From: Jatrophihabitans sp.
GTDB lineage: Bacteria; Actinomycetota; Actinomycetes; Mycobacteriales; Jatrophihabitantaceae
Direction of reading: 5' to 3'
Length of the DNA stretch: 64,000 nucleotides
Assembly (NCBI GenBank): GCA_036389035.1
Contig: DASVQQ010000033.1
Location: 1 to 64,000 of the forward strand
The notes beneath the pieces were generated by a model that searched no databases, was not told where the DNA came from, and saw nothing but the letters and a program-made list of their open reading frames with translations. Shown piece by piece: positions 6,776 through 15,403 of the stretch. Every line of letters begins with the position of its first letter. The stretch's first letter is position 1. Made by a program: the position numbers and the translations under genes.

Positions 6776-8098
6776 ATGACCGAAGAACTCACCGATGACG
6801 GCGTGCCGGCCGGGGGCAGCGGACAGGTAGGTGTGCTGACCACCTGGCGCGAGACACCCCTGCAGGCGAAAGCGCTGCTGGCCGGCGTGTTCGTCAGCAA
6901 GCTCGCCGGGTTCATCCAGATCTTCCTGGTGCTGTTTCTCACCTCTCGTGGATTCTCCTCCGGCCAGGCGGGGCTGGCACTGGGGCTGTACGGCGCCGGC
7001 GCGGTGGTGGGCACGTTCGTCGGCGGATCGCTGAGCGACAAGTTGAGCGCCCGTACGGTGACGCTGATCAGCATGCTGGGATCGGCGCTGCTGATCGTGT
7101 CCATCATCTACCTCGACCAGTACCTGCTGCTGCTGCTCGCCGTGCTGCTGGTGAGCGCCATCGGCCAGCTGTATCGCCCGGCCGCGCAGTCGCTGATCAC
7201 CGAGCTCACCCCGCCCAGCCGGCTGGTGATGGTGACCGCGATGTACCGGTTGAGCTTGAACCTGGGAACCACGGCCGCGCCGCTGATCGGCGTGGCGCTG
7301 GTCTCGGTCTCCTACGACCTGCTCTTCTGGGGCGAGGCCCTGGCCGCGCTGGTCTACTGCCTGATAGCGCTGCGCTTCCTGCCACGGCGCAGCGCGCAGG
7401 CCCACCCGGTTCCTGAAGCAGCCAAGACCGCCGAGGCCGACCAGGCCGACGGGCCGATCCAGGAGCGCAAGGCACGCTCGGGCTACCTGGCGCTGCTGGA
7501 GGACTGGCGGTACCTGGTCTTCCTCTTCGCCTTCCTGATGCTGTGCACGGTCTATGTCCAGTACACCGCGGTGCTACCGCTTGCCGTGATCGACGCCGGA
7601 CTGAGCACCTGGTGGTACGGCGCTATCATCACGATCAACGGCGCCATCGTCGTGACCTGCGAGGTGGCGGCCACCAGGTTCACCCAGACCTGGCCGCTCC
7701 GGCTGACGCAGCTGAGCGGATTCGCGCTTCTGGCAGCCGGCTATGGCATCTACGCGATCGACCTGGCCCCGCTCTTCCTGATTGTCGGCACCCTGGTGTG
7801 GACGCTGTCAGAGATCATCGGCGCGCCGACCATCTGGGCCTACCCGGGCATGGTCGCTCCGGCGAGGCTGCGAGGCCGTTACTTCGGCGCCATGCAGAGC
7901 ATGTACGGACTCGGCTCCACGGTCGGCCCGATCGTGGGAATCCTGCTGTACGAGCATGTCGGTCAGCAGTTCTTCCTGTGGGCGGCGGCGGTGATGGTGC
8001 TGGCCACGGTCATCGGCCGGATCGGCATGGTGGGCTCCGCCGGTGAGCCCGCGGCCCAGCCGGTGGATGAGCCGAGCCTGGCCGAGCCGACGACCTGA
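6776..8098 (+). CDS. MFS exporter
   Basis: This is an integral membrane protein of about 440 residues with roughly 12 hydrophobic segments. The major-facilitator loop motif GGSLSDKLSAR (G-x-L-x-D-x-x-x-x-R type) lies between TM2 and TM3, and a hydrophilic central loop (about residues 205-240) separates the two halves. It is divergent from the P450 and convergent with the small gene at 8138-8497. The likely role is efflux of the cluster product (inference). The start is uncertain: a TTG at 6716 would add 20 residues, and neither start has a strong Shine-Dalgarno sequence. The ATG at 6776 was chosen as the more usual codon close to the first membrane segment. Confidence 0.82.
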   Translation: MTEELTDDGVPAGGSGQVGVLTTWRETPLQAKALLAGVFVSKLAGFIQIFLVLFLTSRGFSSGQAGLALGLYGAGAVVGTFVGGSLSDKLSARTVTLISMLGSALLIVSIIYLDQYLLLLLAVLLVSAIGQLYRPAAQSLITELTPPSRLVMVTAMYRLSLNLGTTAAPLIGVALVSVSYDLLFWGEALAALVYCLIALRFLPRRSAQAHPVPEAAKTAEADQADGPIQERKARSGYLALLEDWRYLVFLFAFLMLCTVYVQYTAVLPLAVIDAGLSTWWYGAIITINGAIVVTCEVAATRFTQTWPLRLTQLSGFALLAAGYGIYAIDLAPLFLIVGTLVWTLSEIIGAPTIWAYPGMVAPARLRGRYFGAMQSMYGLGSTVGPIVGILLYEHVGQQFFLWAAAVMVLATVIGRIGMVGSAGEPAAQPVDEPSLAEPTT

Positions 8099-8137
8099 TC
8101 CGTTGAGGTCGAACGCGCACCGCCGCTCCGGCGCCGA

Positions 8138-8497
8138 TCACTGGTGCTGGAGCGGCGCATTCGCGCTGTGCGGCAGTTCTTCCAAGGTCGAAACGCCATT
8201 GGACGCGCCGGAGCCGAAGCGTTCCCAGTACTCGGTCAGCCGGATCCGGCCGTCGGCCAGCACCTGGGGGATGCTGCGACACAAACCGGTGACCGCCTCG
8301 CCGCTGGTCAGCACCATGCAGTAGGCGAACTGCACCACGCCCTCGGCGTCGCAGGTTCCGGCGAGCGAGCCGCGTCGCACCTCGCCGCCGGAGAACTCGC
8401 CCCAGATCAGGTCCTGCTGCTGGTGGTACTGCGCCACGGGGGCAGGACCGGATGACTCGGTGACCGGGCTGAACCGCCGGCCGTCATAGTCGATCAT
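8138..8497 (-). CDS. Small conserved protein of unknown function
   Basis: This 119-residue soluble protein begins MIDYDGRRF and continues with alternating short beta-type stretches (DLIWGEFSGGEVRRGSLAGT, LADGRIRLTEYWERF). From memory it resembles a family of about 110 residues that databases sometimes label N-acetylglutamate synthase without obvious acetyltransferase motifs. I see no GNAT signature. It lies 29 bases downstream of the second N-hydroxylase and is probably co-transcribed. It could be a substrate-binding or accessory protein; no function is assigned. Confidence 0.65.
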   Translation of the reverse strand: MIDYDGRRFSPVTESSGPAPVAQYHQQQDLIWGEFSGGEVRRGSLAGTCDAEGVVQFAYCMVLTSGEAVTGLCRSIPQVLADGRIRLTEYWERFGSGASNGVSTLEELPHSANAPLQHQ

Positions 8498-8526
8498 GCG
8501 CGCGGACCTCGTTCACTCAGGTGTCC

Positions 8527-9837
8527 TCAGCGATGGCTGTCAGAGCCTACCGGCTCCTTCACCAGGTGTCGGCTGTTCGCCGGATCCCGGTCGGCCAGGA
8601 TGTCGAGCACGGTGGCGGCGGTCCGGTCGGCCATCACGCTGAACAGCGAATCACCGACCCCGTGGGTGTCCTCGTTCATCCCGTGCAGGTAGCACGCCGC
8701 CGCGGTCGGCTCGTCGAGCAGCAGCCGGTACCGCCGGCTCACGGTCGCCCCGGGTAGTTGGAGTTCGGAGGTGAAGTTCTTGACCACGGTCGGCATCCCA
8801 CGCACGAAGCCGGTGCCGAGAAAGACCAGATCGCGTTCCAGGCGGGTGATCTCACCGGTGGTCCGGTCGGCCAGCTCCAGCATCACACCGTCCTCGGACT
8901 CGGTCGCGCCGACCAGGTCGGTCATGGTGATCATGCTGGTGCGGTCCTGGCCGGTCAGCTGCCCCAGGTAGCGCTCGGAGTAGAGGTTGCGCAGCAGCTC
9001 CGGCTCGACGCCGGAGTAGTTGGTCCGGTGCATTTCGCGCCGGATCTCCTCCCGGCCCTCGGGGGAGGCGCCGTACACCGTGTCGACGAAGGACGGGAAG
9101 TACTTCTCGTTGCTGAACGGGCTCGACTGCAGGGCACTCGGGCTGAGGGAACGCATCACCCAGGCGATCTCGGCGTTCGGCAGATCCTGCTGCAGGGCGC
9201 AGAACATCTCCGCGGCGCTCTGGGCTCCGCCGAGCACCGCGACCCGGTGCGGCAGCTCGCGGTCGACAGTGGCCATCCGGTGGGTGTATCGGTTGCTGTG
9301 CACCACCCGTTCCGGCGACAACCCGGCAAGTGCCGGCGGGATCTGCGGGTCCCGTCCGGTCGCGATCACCAGATAGCGACTGGAGATCGTCGAGCCGTCG
9401 GCCAGCTGGCAGGTCCAGCCCACCAGCGTGCCGTCGGCATCGCGGCGCGGCTCCAGCCCGACCGACTCGCAACCCAGCCGCACCTGCACCTTGGTGAGCG
9501 AGCTCGCCACCCAGGCCAGGTATTCCGAGATCTCGCTGCGATAGGGCCAGACGTTGCCCAGGTTGATGAAGTCGTCCAGCCGGCCGCGGGAATGCAGGAA
9601 GTTGACGAAGGTGAACTCGCTGCACGGATTGCGCAGGGTCACCAGGTCCTTGAGGAACGAGATCTGGCTGGTGACCCACGGCAGCAGGAGTCCCTGCTGC
9701 CAGACGACCGCCTCGGCGCGTTCGATCAGCAGGGAATTCTCGGCGAGGTCGGGAGCGAGCTCCTCCAGCGCCACAGCCAGTGCCAGATTGGAAGGCCCGG
9801 CCCCGACGGCAAGCAGTTCGACGTCCTGGTGACTCAT
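8527..9837 (-). CDS. Lysine/ornithine N-hydroxylase, copy 2
   Basis: This is a 436-residue paralogue of the enzyme at 3574-4902, with the same architecture: GAGPSN (12-17), ISFLKDLVTLRNP, the NADPH motif LGGAQSAAE, FLGTGF, and C-terminal NEDTHGVGDSLFS. All cofactor motifs are intact, so it should be active. Divergence from copy 1 across the substrate half suggests a different substrate or a different oxidation step (inference). It is preceded by the ATP-grasp ligase gene (28-base gap) and followed by the 119-residue gene. Confidence 0.9.
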   Translation of the reverse strand: MSHQDVELLAVGAGPSNLALAVALEELAPDLAENSLLIERAEAVVWQQGLLLPWVTSQISFLKDLVTLRNPCSEFTFVNFLHSRGRLDDFINLGNVWPYRSEISEYLAWVASSLTKVQVRLGCESVGLEPRRDADGTLVGWTCQLADGSTISSRYLVIATGRDPQIPPALAGLSPERVVHSNRYTHRMATVDRELPHRVAVLGGAQSAAEMFCALQQDLPNAEIAWVMRSLSPSALQSSPFSNEKYFPSFVDTVYGASPEGREEIRREMHRTNYSGVEPELLRNLYSERYLGQLTGQDRTSMITMTDLVGATESEDGVMLELADRTTGEITRLERDLVFLGTGFVRGMPTVVKNFTSELQLPGATVSRRYRLLLDEPTAAACYLHGMNEDTHGVGDSLFSVMADRTAATVLDILADRDPANSRHLVKEPVGSDSHR

Positions 9838-9865
9838 GTGATCTCTCTTTCTGGAGGTAGTCCCA

Positions 9866-11152
9866 TCACCATGGCCGGCCCGTGTACGGCTGGGCCTGGT
9901 CCAGCGGCTCGTACCGCAGCCCGACCAGCGCGGCCGCCTGGTCCAGCGCGGCCTCGCATTCGGCCGGCCCGGGCGCGACTGCCAGCACGTAGGCGTGCCG
10001 GCACAGGTGGGTGCTCGGTGGCAGCCGCAGCTCGGCGCCGGGCTGCACGATCGCGCGCGCCTCCAGCAGGCCGGGCACCGAGGCAGGCTCGGGAACTCTC
10101 ACCTCGAGCACCCGGCAGTCCTGCGGCGGGTAGAGGAACCTGATTCCCGCGCACTGCTGGCTGGTGGCCTCCAGGTCGGGCACAACGCCGGCGGCGACCT
10201 GGGCCGCCACCAGTCCCGGATCGACGCCGGTGGCCAGCTTGCCCAGGTAGGGGATCAGGTCGCCGCCGAGGCGCGCGTTGACCTCGATGATCACCGGCCC
10301 CCGCTCGGTCAGCCGGACCTCGGTGTGCGTCACGCCGTCGTGCACGCCCAGCGCGCGGTGGGCGTGGCTCAGCAGCGCGCGCAGCTCCGGATCGGAGGCC
10401 AGCGGATCCGCGGCGTCGACCAGGTGGCCGACCTCCTCGAAGTACGGCGGCACCCCGAGATGCTTGCGCGCCACGCAGAACGGCCGGTACTCACCGCCGA
10501 AGATCGCCCCGTCGATGCTGATCTCCGGTCCGACGAGGAGCTCCTCGATCAGCACGCCGTCCTCATAGGCAGGCGGTCCGGCCCGCCGGGCCCGCTCGGC
10601 CACCTCGAACGCGGCTCTGAGGCCGTCCGGATCATCGGCCTGCACCACCCCGACGCTCGCGCCCATGCCGCGGGGCTTGCTGACCACCGGGTAGCCGATC
10701 CGGTCGGCCGCCTCGAGGGCTTCGGCCAGATCACGCACCAGGGCGTAGCCGGGCTGGGCGATTCCGGCCTGGGCGAGCGTGGCGCGGCTACGGGACTTGT
10801 CCCGGCAGTTCTCCGCTCCGGCGACGGTGAGCCCGCGTACCCCGAGGCGTTCGGCGACGTAGGCGGTAGCCGTCACGAGCAACTCCTCGTAGGTCAGCAC
10901 ACCAGTGACCTTGCAGTCCTGGGCCACCTGCAGAGCCGCCTCGACCAGGCCCTGCCGGTCGGCGACCACCCGCTGCTCATCGAGCAGGCCGACCACGCTG
11001 CTGCCGACGATGTAGGGCAGCTGCCAGGTCGCCGGCCGCTCGTCGATGAGCCACAGCGGCGAGTGCCGGGCGAAGCCCTGCAGCAGGTACTCGCGGTAGG
11101 GACGCCACCCACTGCCGATCAGCAGCACCACGCCCTCGTCAGCACGGTTCAT
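9866..11152 (-). CDS. ATP-grasp carboxylate-amine ligase 1
   Basis: This protein of about 428 residues has an ATP-grasp core: a DKSRSRATL segment before the ATP site, VVSKPRGMGASVGV as the glycine-rich loop, EELLVGPEISIDG, and the metal-binding IIEVNARLGGDLIPYL typical of BacD-like L-amino-acid ligases. Such enzymes join amino acids through acyl-phosphates, forming dipeptides without an NRPS. The ATG at 11152 was chosen because AAGGAG sits seven bases upstream. A longer ATG at 11248 overlapping the previous gene is possible. It probably forms an amide in the cluster product. Confidence 0.83.
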   Translation of the reverse strand: MNRADEGVVLLIGSGWRPYREYLLQGFARHSPLWLIDERPATWQLPYIVGSSVVGLLDEQRVVADRQGLVEAALQVAQDCKVTGVLTYEELLVTATAYVAERLGVRGLTVAGAENCRDKSRSRATLAQAGIAQPGYALVRDLAEALEAADRIGYPVVSKPRGMGASVGVVQADDPDGLRAAFEVAERARRAGPPAYEDGVLIEELLVGPEISIDGAIFGGEYRPFCVARKHLGVPPYFEEVGHLVDAADPLASDPELRALLSHAHRALGVHDGVTHTEVRLTERGPVIIEVNARLGGDLIPYLGKLATGVDPGLVAAQVAAGVVPDLEATSQQCAGIRFLYPPQDCRVLEVRVPEPASVPGLLEARAIVQPGAELRLPPSTHLCRHAYVLAVAPGPAECEAALDQAAALVGLRYEPLDQAQPYTGRPW

Positions 11153-11241
11153 CGCACGCTCCTTCGGCTCGTCGTCAGGTCGTGGCCGGGCCTCGCGGGC
11201 TTCACCGCCCAGCCAGGTCAGGCCGTCGAGGACGATGGGGT

Positions 11242-12570
11242 TCACCATGGCTCCGCGCCGGCGCCGTCCGGTGACCACACGTCCTCGCCGGACAGCGCGC
11301 CGACGCAGTACTTGCCGAGCGCGCTGAGCAGCATCCGCAGCTCCAGCGCCAGGCACTCCACCAGATTCACCAGTCCGCACAACGGGTCGGCGTCCACCGC
11401 GATCAGCGCCGCCCGTCCCAGGCCGGCGGCGTGGGCGCCCAGGGCCAGGCTCTTGGCGACCCGGGTGCCCTCCCACATCCGGCCGGAGACCAGCAGGCAG
11501 CCCTCAGGCTGGCCGATCCGGCGTAGGCATTCACCGAGGGGCAGCCCGACGTGCTCGAGAAAGCCGGTCGGCGCCCAGCCGGTGCCGCCCTCGGCGCCGT
11601 CCACCGTCACCGCGTCCGCGCCGGCCTGCCAGGCCACCACCGCCGCCGCCCGCACGTCGCGGGCAGGTGGCAGCTTCACCCAGATCCGCGCCCGGGGAAA
11701 GTTGTTGCGCATCAACCGGATCTGCTGACGCAGGATCTCCTCGGTGAAGGTGCCGGGGCTGCAGCAGCGCAGCACGCTCAGGTTGTTCCCGGCGACGGCG
11801 CCGTTCGAATCACCGACGGCGACGGCGCCGTTCGGATCGGCGCTGACCGTGACGCCGACCGGAACCATCGTGTACGAGTCCGCGAGCCGGGCGGCCGCCA
11901 CCGGGTCGAGCAGGGTCATGCCGCCGAGCCCCGGCTTGGCGCCCTGCCCCACTTTCAGTTCGAAGGCCAGCCGGCCCGACTCCAGCAGCCGGTGTGCGCT
12001 CGGGTCGCTGTAGACCAGGTTCCACACCTCGGCGTCGGCGTCCTCGGTGCTCTGCTGCACCACGACACCGCCGTAGCCGTCCAGCACGCCGTCGGCGTAG
12101 GCCGAGATCCGGGCCAGCATCGACCCCTCGGCCTCGGCCTTATCATCCTCGCCGCGGCCGTAACCGTTCACCCGCAGGACGTTCTCACCGACCACCATCG
12201 GGATGCCCAGCCAGCCGGCCTGCCTGCTGGCGGCCAACCCCAGGTCGACGCTGGCCACCCGGGTCGAGCCGAACGCCGACAGGTACAGCGGAAGGGTCGA
12301 GCGCAGGCCGCCGATGGTGGTGCTCAGGTCTACGTCGCCGAAGGTCGGCTCGCGGCCCAGCTCGATGAGCTTGGCCAGCCGGTGCGGCACGAAGACCGGC
12401 GGCACCAGCCGAAGGTCCTCCAGGCTGTCCGCCGCGCGGCTGCCGAGCGGGTTGGCGCCGAACAGCGCGCGGCCGTACTCCTGCGAGTCCGCGAACGCGG
12501 CTGCCGCGCCGGTCCGCGCCCGAGTCCGCACGGCCGTCTCGGGAAAGCCCGCGGCCCGCAGTGGGCTCAT
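11242..12570 (-). CDS. Glutamate-synthase-like FMN protein (stand-alone domain)
   Basis: The 442-residue product matches the FMN-binding TIM-barrel of glutamate synthase: VGQGAKPGLGG, WVKLPPA, and VDGAEGGTGWAPTGFLEHVG correspond to conserved GltB FMN/substrate segments. The glutaminase domain is absent, and the C-H-x-N-x-C-P Fe-S signature of GltB is not visible. It could bind FMN and carry out a redox or amine-transfer step on an amino-acid-type substrate. The ATG at 12570 overlaps the end of the upstream mutase/AsnRS-like gene. A terminal PW-TGA occurs right before the next gene. Confidence 0.78.
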   Translation of the reverse strand: MSPLRAAGFPETAVRTRARTGAAAAFADSQEYGRALFGANPLGSRAADSLEDLRLVPPVFVPHRLAKLIELGREPTFGDVDLSTTIGGLRSTLPLYLSAFGSTRVASVDLGLAASRQAGWLGIPMVVGENVLRVNGYGRGEDDKAEAEGSMLARISAYADGVLDGYGGVVVQQSTEDADAEVWNLVYSDPSAHRLLESGRLAFELKVGQGAKPGLGGMTLLDPVAAARLADSYTMVPVGVTVSADPNGAVAVGDSNGAVAGNNLSVLRCCSPGTFTEEILRQQIRLMRNNFPRARIWVKLPPARDVRAAAVVAWQAGADAVTVDGAEGGTGWAPTGFLEHVGLPLGECLRRIGQPEGCLLVSGRMWEGTRVAKSLALGAHAAGLGRAALIAVDADPLCGLVNLVECLALELRMLLSALGKYCVGALSGEDVWSPDGAGAEPW

Positions 12571-14915
12571 GGCGACACCACACCGGGAATCTTCGGAAAG
12601 GCGCTGGCCTGCCACACCGAGCCCAGGCCGGCGATGTAGCGGGTCAGCCGCTCCAGGCCGATGCCGAAGCCGGCGCTGGCCGGGATTCCCTGGCGCACCA
12701 TGTCCAGGTACCAGCCGTACTTCGCCGGGTTCTCCCCGGTCTCCCGCATCCGGGCGATGATCGCGGCGTAGTCGTGTTCGCGCTCGCTGCCGCTGCACAG
12801 CTCGCCGTAGCCCTCAGCGGCGATCAGGTCGAAGTTGCGCAGGAACCCCGGCCGTTGCGGGTTCTCCCGGTCGTAGAAGCCGCGCGAGCCCTTCGGGTAG
12901 TCGGTGAGGAAGAACGGCCTGCTCTCCAGCTGCGACAGCATCGCCTCACCCGCCCAGTCGATCTCGGCGTCGGGGTTCTGCGGGTGCCCGAGCTCGCGCA
13001 GGGTGGCCACCGACTCGGCATGGCTGCGGCGGCCGAACGGCCCGGTGGTCAGGGCGGCCAGCGCGGCGGTGTCGCGGCCCAGCCGCTCGAACTCGGCCGG
13101 CAGGTCCGACAACACCTTGGTGACGACGTAGCTGACCAGCTCCTCGACCAGGCGCATCGCCTGATCACGCGACGCCCCTGCCATCTCGACGTCGATCTGG
13201 TGGAACTCGGCCAGGTGCCGGCTGGTCACCGTGGTGTCCAGTGGCTCCAGGCGGACGTTCGGGGCGATGCAGTAGATCTTGTCGAACATGGTCAGCGAGG
13301 CCTGCTTGTACAGGATCGCGCTCGTCATCAGCTTGTAGCGGTGGCCGTAATAGTCGATGTCCACCTGCTTGGCGCCCCGGGCTCCGGGGTCGGTCACCGG
13401 GCCGATGATGGGCAGCAGGACTTCGGTGAAGCCGTGCTGGCACAGGAAGTTCCGGGTCGCGGCCAGCATCCGGGACTGGATCGTCAGCACCGCCCAGGTC
13501 GCCGGCGAGGACAGGTGCTCCCGGGTGCTGGGCGGGTTCGCGGGCTGGGTGCCGGGTGCGGCAGAGAGCTGGGTCATCGGCTTGGTTCTCCAGAGTTCTT
13601 TCGGTTCGGTCGGCGCGCTCGCGACGGCGGCGCGAGCCGGAGTCGGGAGGCCGGACCGGCCGGCCTCGTCGAACTTGCGCTCGACGAAGGACAGCGCCTC
13701 CAGCAGCCCGGCGGCGGTGAGTTCGGATCTGGTGGGTCGCAGCGTCTCGGCGATCGGCATCGATCCGATCCGGGACCAGTGCAGCCAGCCGGCCTGGTCG
13801 AGGTAGCTGCGGGCCCGGCCGGCATTGTCGGGATGCAGGCAGTAAGGAACGTCGAGGTAGCCATGCTGAAACGCCTTGATCAGGGCTCGGCCGAGATCGG
13901 AGTCCAGGTTGAGCACCGCCTCGACGAGCGAGCGCGCCTCGGCGTAGATGCCGGTGTCGCCGGGCGCGTTCGGCGCCGGCGCCCGCCGCTCGTCGGCCGC
14001 CGCCACGGCCGCGGCCTCCAGCGCGGCCACATTCTCGGCGATGGACGGGATCCGGTACGCCTCGGCCGCGGTCTTGACGATCAGCCGTGCCGCGCCGGTC
14101 CGCACCGCCAGCCGGGCGGCCTCGGTGAGCAACCCGTCGGCGCCGGCCGGCGTGCGCGGGTACACCCCCATGTAGGTGTAGAGCACGATGTGCCGGTCGG
14201 CGTCGGGCATCAGCTCGTCGGCCAGCCTGCGCAGCGCCAGCACCGCCTCCCGATCCTGTTCGGCGTTGGTCTGCTGGGCGTAGCTGAGTGAGACGCTGTG
14301 CACCCCGTGCTGGCGGAAGAACAGGCACTCCAGGACGCTCAGCGCGATCAGCAGGCCGGGTGGGCACAACTGGCCCAGCATGCAACCGCCGAAGCTCTCC
14401 AGGTGGGGTTGCACCCCGGTGTCGCGCACGCCGGCCAGCAGGTCGCAGCTGCGGGCCCAGTTCGAGGTGGCGGTCTCCAGCGGCATCCGGCTGTACGGAA
14501 GGCAGTAGGAGACCGGGCCGCCCTCGGTGGCGTGCAGGCCGGCGGCGATCAACGCGGCCACGATGGGCTCCGGACACGGTGAGCCGTGCCGGATCTGCAC
14601 CGGGAAGTCAGGGCTCAGCACGCCCGCCAGCACGCCGGTGGTGGTGGCCAGGTCGTGCGCGACCAGTGGGTAGCCGTTGAGCTCCATGCCGACCGCCACC
14701 GCCTCGGCCGCCTCGAGGCTGGCGCCGATCCGGGTGTAGCTGTCCAGCGTGATCGTTCCCACCGTGGTGGCGGCCGCGCCCTTGGTGGCCAGCAGGCCCA
14801 GCCGCATGTCGCGCGGGTTGCTCATCCCCATCCGCGGCTGGACGACCAGCCGACCGGCCCGCTGAGCACGTGCGATGACGTCACCGAAGGACTGCGTCGA
14901 GGTCGCGACGGTCAC
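12567..14915 (-). CDS. Glutamate mutase E subunit joined to a class II aaRS-like activating domain
   Basis: One uninterrupted 782-codon frame runs from a GTG overlapping the stop of the S subunit. Residues 1 to about 430 are methylaspartate (glutamate) mutase large subunit: GTITLDSYTRIG, NGYPLVAHDLATTTG, PVQIRHGSP, ESFGGCMLGQLCPP. Residues from about 447 are an AspRS/AsnRS catalytic core without an anticodon domain: motif 2 SRHLAEFHQIDVEMA and motif 3 GFGIGLERL. That core resembles archaeal-type asparagine synthetase relatives. An internal ATG at 13577 with GGAG ten bases upstream could start a separate 336-residue protein, so either a fusion or two in-frame products is possible. Predicted role: glutamate to 3-methylaspartate, then carboxylate activation. 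Confidence 0.82.
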   Translation of the reverse strand: MTVATSTQSFGDVIARAQRAGRLVVQPRMGMSNPRDMRLGLLATKGAAATTVGTITLDSYTRIGASLEAAEAVAVGMELNGYPLVAHDLATTTGVLAGVLSPDFPVQIRHGSPCPEPIVAALIAAGLHATEGGPVSYCLPYSRMPLETATSNWARSCDLLAGVRDTGVQPHLESFGGCMLGQLCPPGLLIALSVLECLFFRQHGVHSVSLSYAQQTNAEQDREAVLALRRLADELMPDADRHIVLYTYMGVYPRTPAGADGLLTEAARLAVRTGAARLIVKTAAEAYRIPSIAENVAALEAAAVAAADERRAPAPNAPGDTGIYAEARSLVEAVLNLDSDLGRALIKAFQHGYLDVPYCLHPDNAGRARSYLDQAGWLHWSRIGSMPIAETLRPTRSELTAAGLLEALSFVERKFDEAGRSGLPTPARAAVASAPTEPKELWRTKPMTQLSAAPGTQPANPPSTREHLSSPATWAVLTIQSRMLAATRNFLCQHGFTEVLLPIIGPVTDPGARGAKQVDIDYYGHRYKLMTSAILYKQASLTMFDKIYCIAPNVRLEPLDTTVTSRHLAEFHQIDVEMAGASRDQAMRLVEELVSYVVTKVLSDLPAEFERLGRDTAALAALTTGPFGRRSHAESVATLRELGHPQNPDAEIDWAGEAMLSQLESRPFFLTDYPKGSRGFYDRENPQRPGFLRNFDLIAAEGYGELCSGSEREHDYAAIIARMRETGENPAKYGWYLDMVRQGIPASAGFGIGLERLTRYIAGLGSVWQASAFPKIPGVVSP

Positions 14916-15403
14916 AGCCGTCGTCCGGCCCGGACCAGCGCGGGCAGCGAGCGCAGCGCCGCGGCGCCGGCGCCGTCCTCGTACACGGCGTCGAAGCCGG
15001 CCGCGCGCAGCCGGGCGCTGCTCTGCAGCCCGGCCGGTCCCGCGATGCCCAGCTTGCCGCCGATGACCACCGGCAGGCCCGTCAGCTCCGGATTCCGCCT
15101 GATCAGGCCGATCAGGTGGGCGCCGTCGCGCATGCCGTGCCCGTTGACCGTGCTGACCACCATCAGGTCGGGCTGGTCCCGCAGGCACTCGGTCACCACC
15201 TCCTCCGGCGGCATGCACGGTCCGAGGTTGCGCACGTCGTGGCCGAGCTCCTCCAGGGCCAGTTGCAGGAACACCAGGTTCCAGGTGTGCGAGTCCGACA
15301 CCACGGTGGTCACCACGATCGACAGGCCGCCCGCGCGGGGACGGCGCAGCAGTGTGGGCGGCCTCGGTTGGAGAACCCGGGCCGGCTCCGCGGCCATGCT
15401 CAC
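14912..15403 (-). CDS. Glutamate mutase S (cobalamin-binding) subunit
   Basis: About 163 residues form a B12-binding Rossmann domain. The histidine that replaces the lower ligand of cobalamin is in VVSDSHTWN (D37, H39). The usual glycine of D-x-H-x-x-G is asparagine, as I recall for actinobacterial cluster homologues. VVSTVNGHG and VVIGGKLGI complete the cofactor pocket. With the large subunit it forms the adenosylcobalamin enzyme converting L-glutamate to (2S,3S)-3-methylaspartate. A GTG at 15403 (GTGA overlap with the DDAH-family gene, AAAGG upstream) was chosen; an ATG at 15397 is equally possible. Confidence 0.88.
   Translation of the reverse strand: MSMAAEPARVLQPRPPTLLRRPRAGGLSIVVTTVVSDSHTWNLVFLQLALEELGHDVRNLGPCMPPEEVVTECLRDQPDLMVVSTVNGHGMRDGAHLIGLIRRNPELTGLPVVIGGKLGIAGPAGLQSSARLRAAGFDAVYEDGAGAAALRSLPALVRAGRRL

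Noticed and set aside
12561..14291. A 576-codon plus-strand frame opposite the mutase/AsnRS-like gene
   Set aside because: Composition is that of a complementary-strand shadow, with no recognisable motif and no ribosome site.
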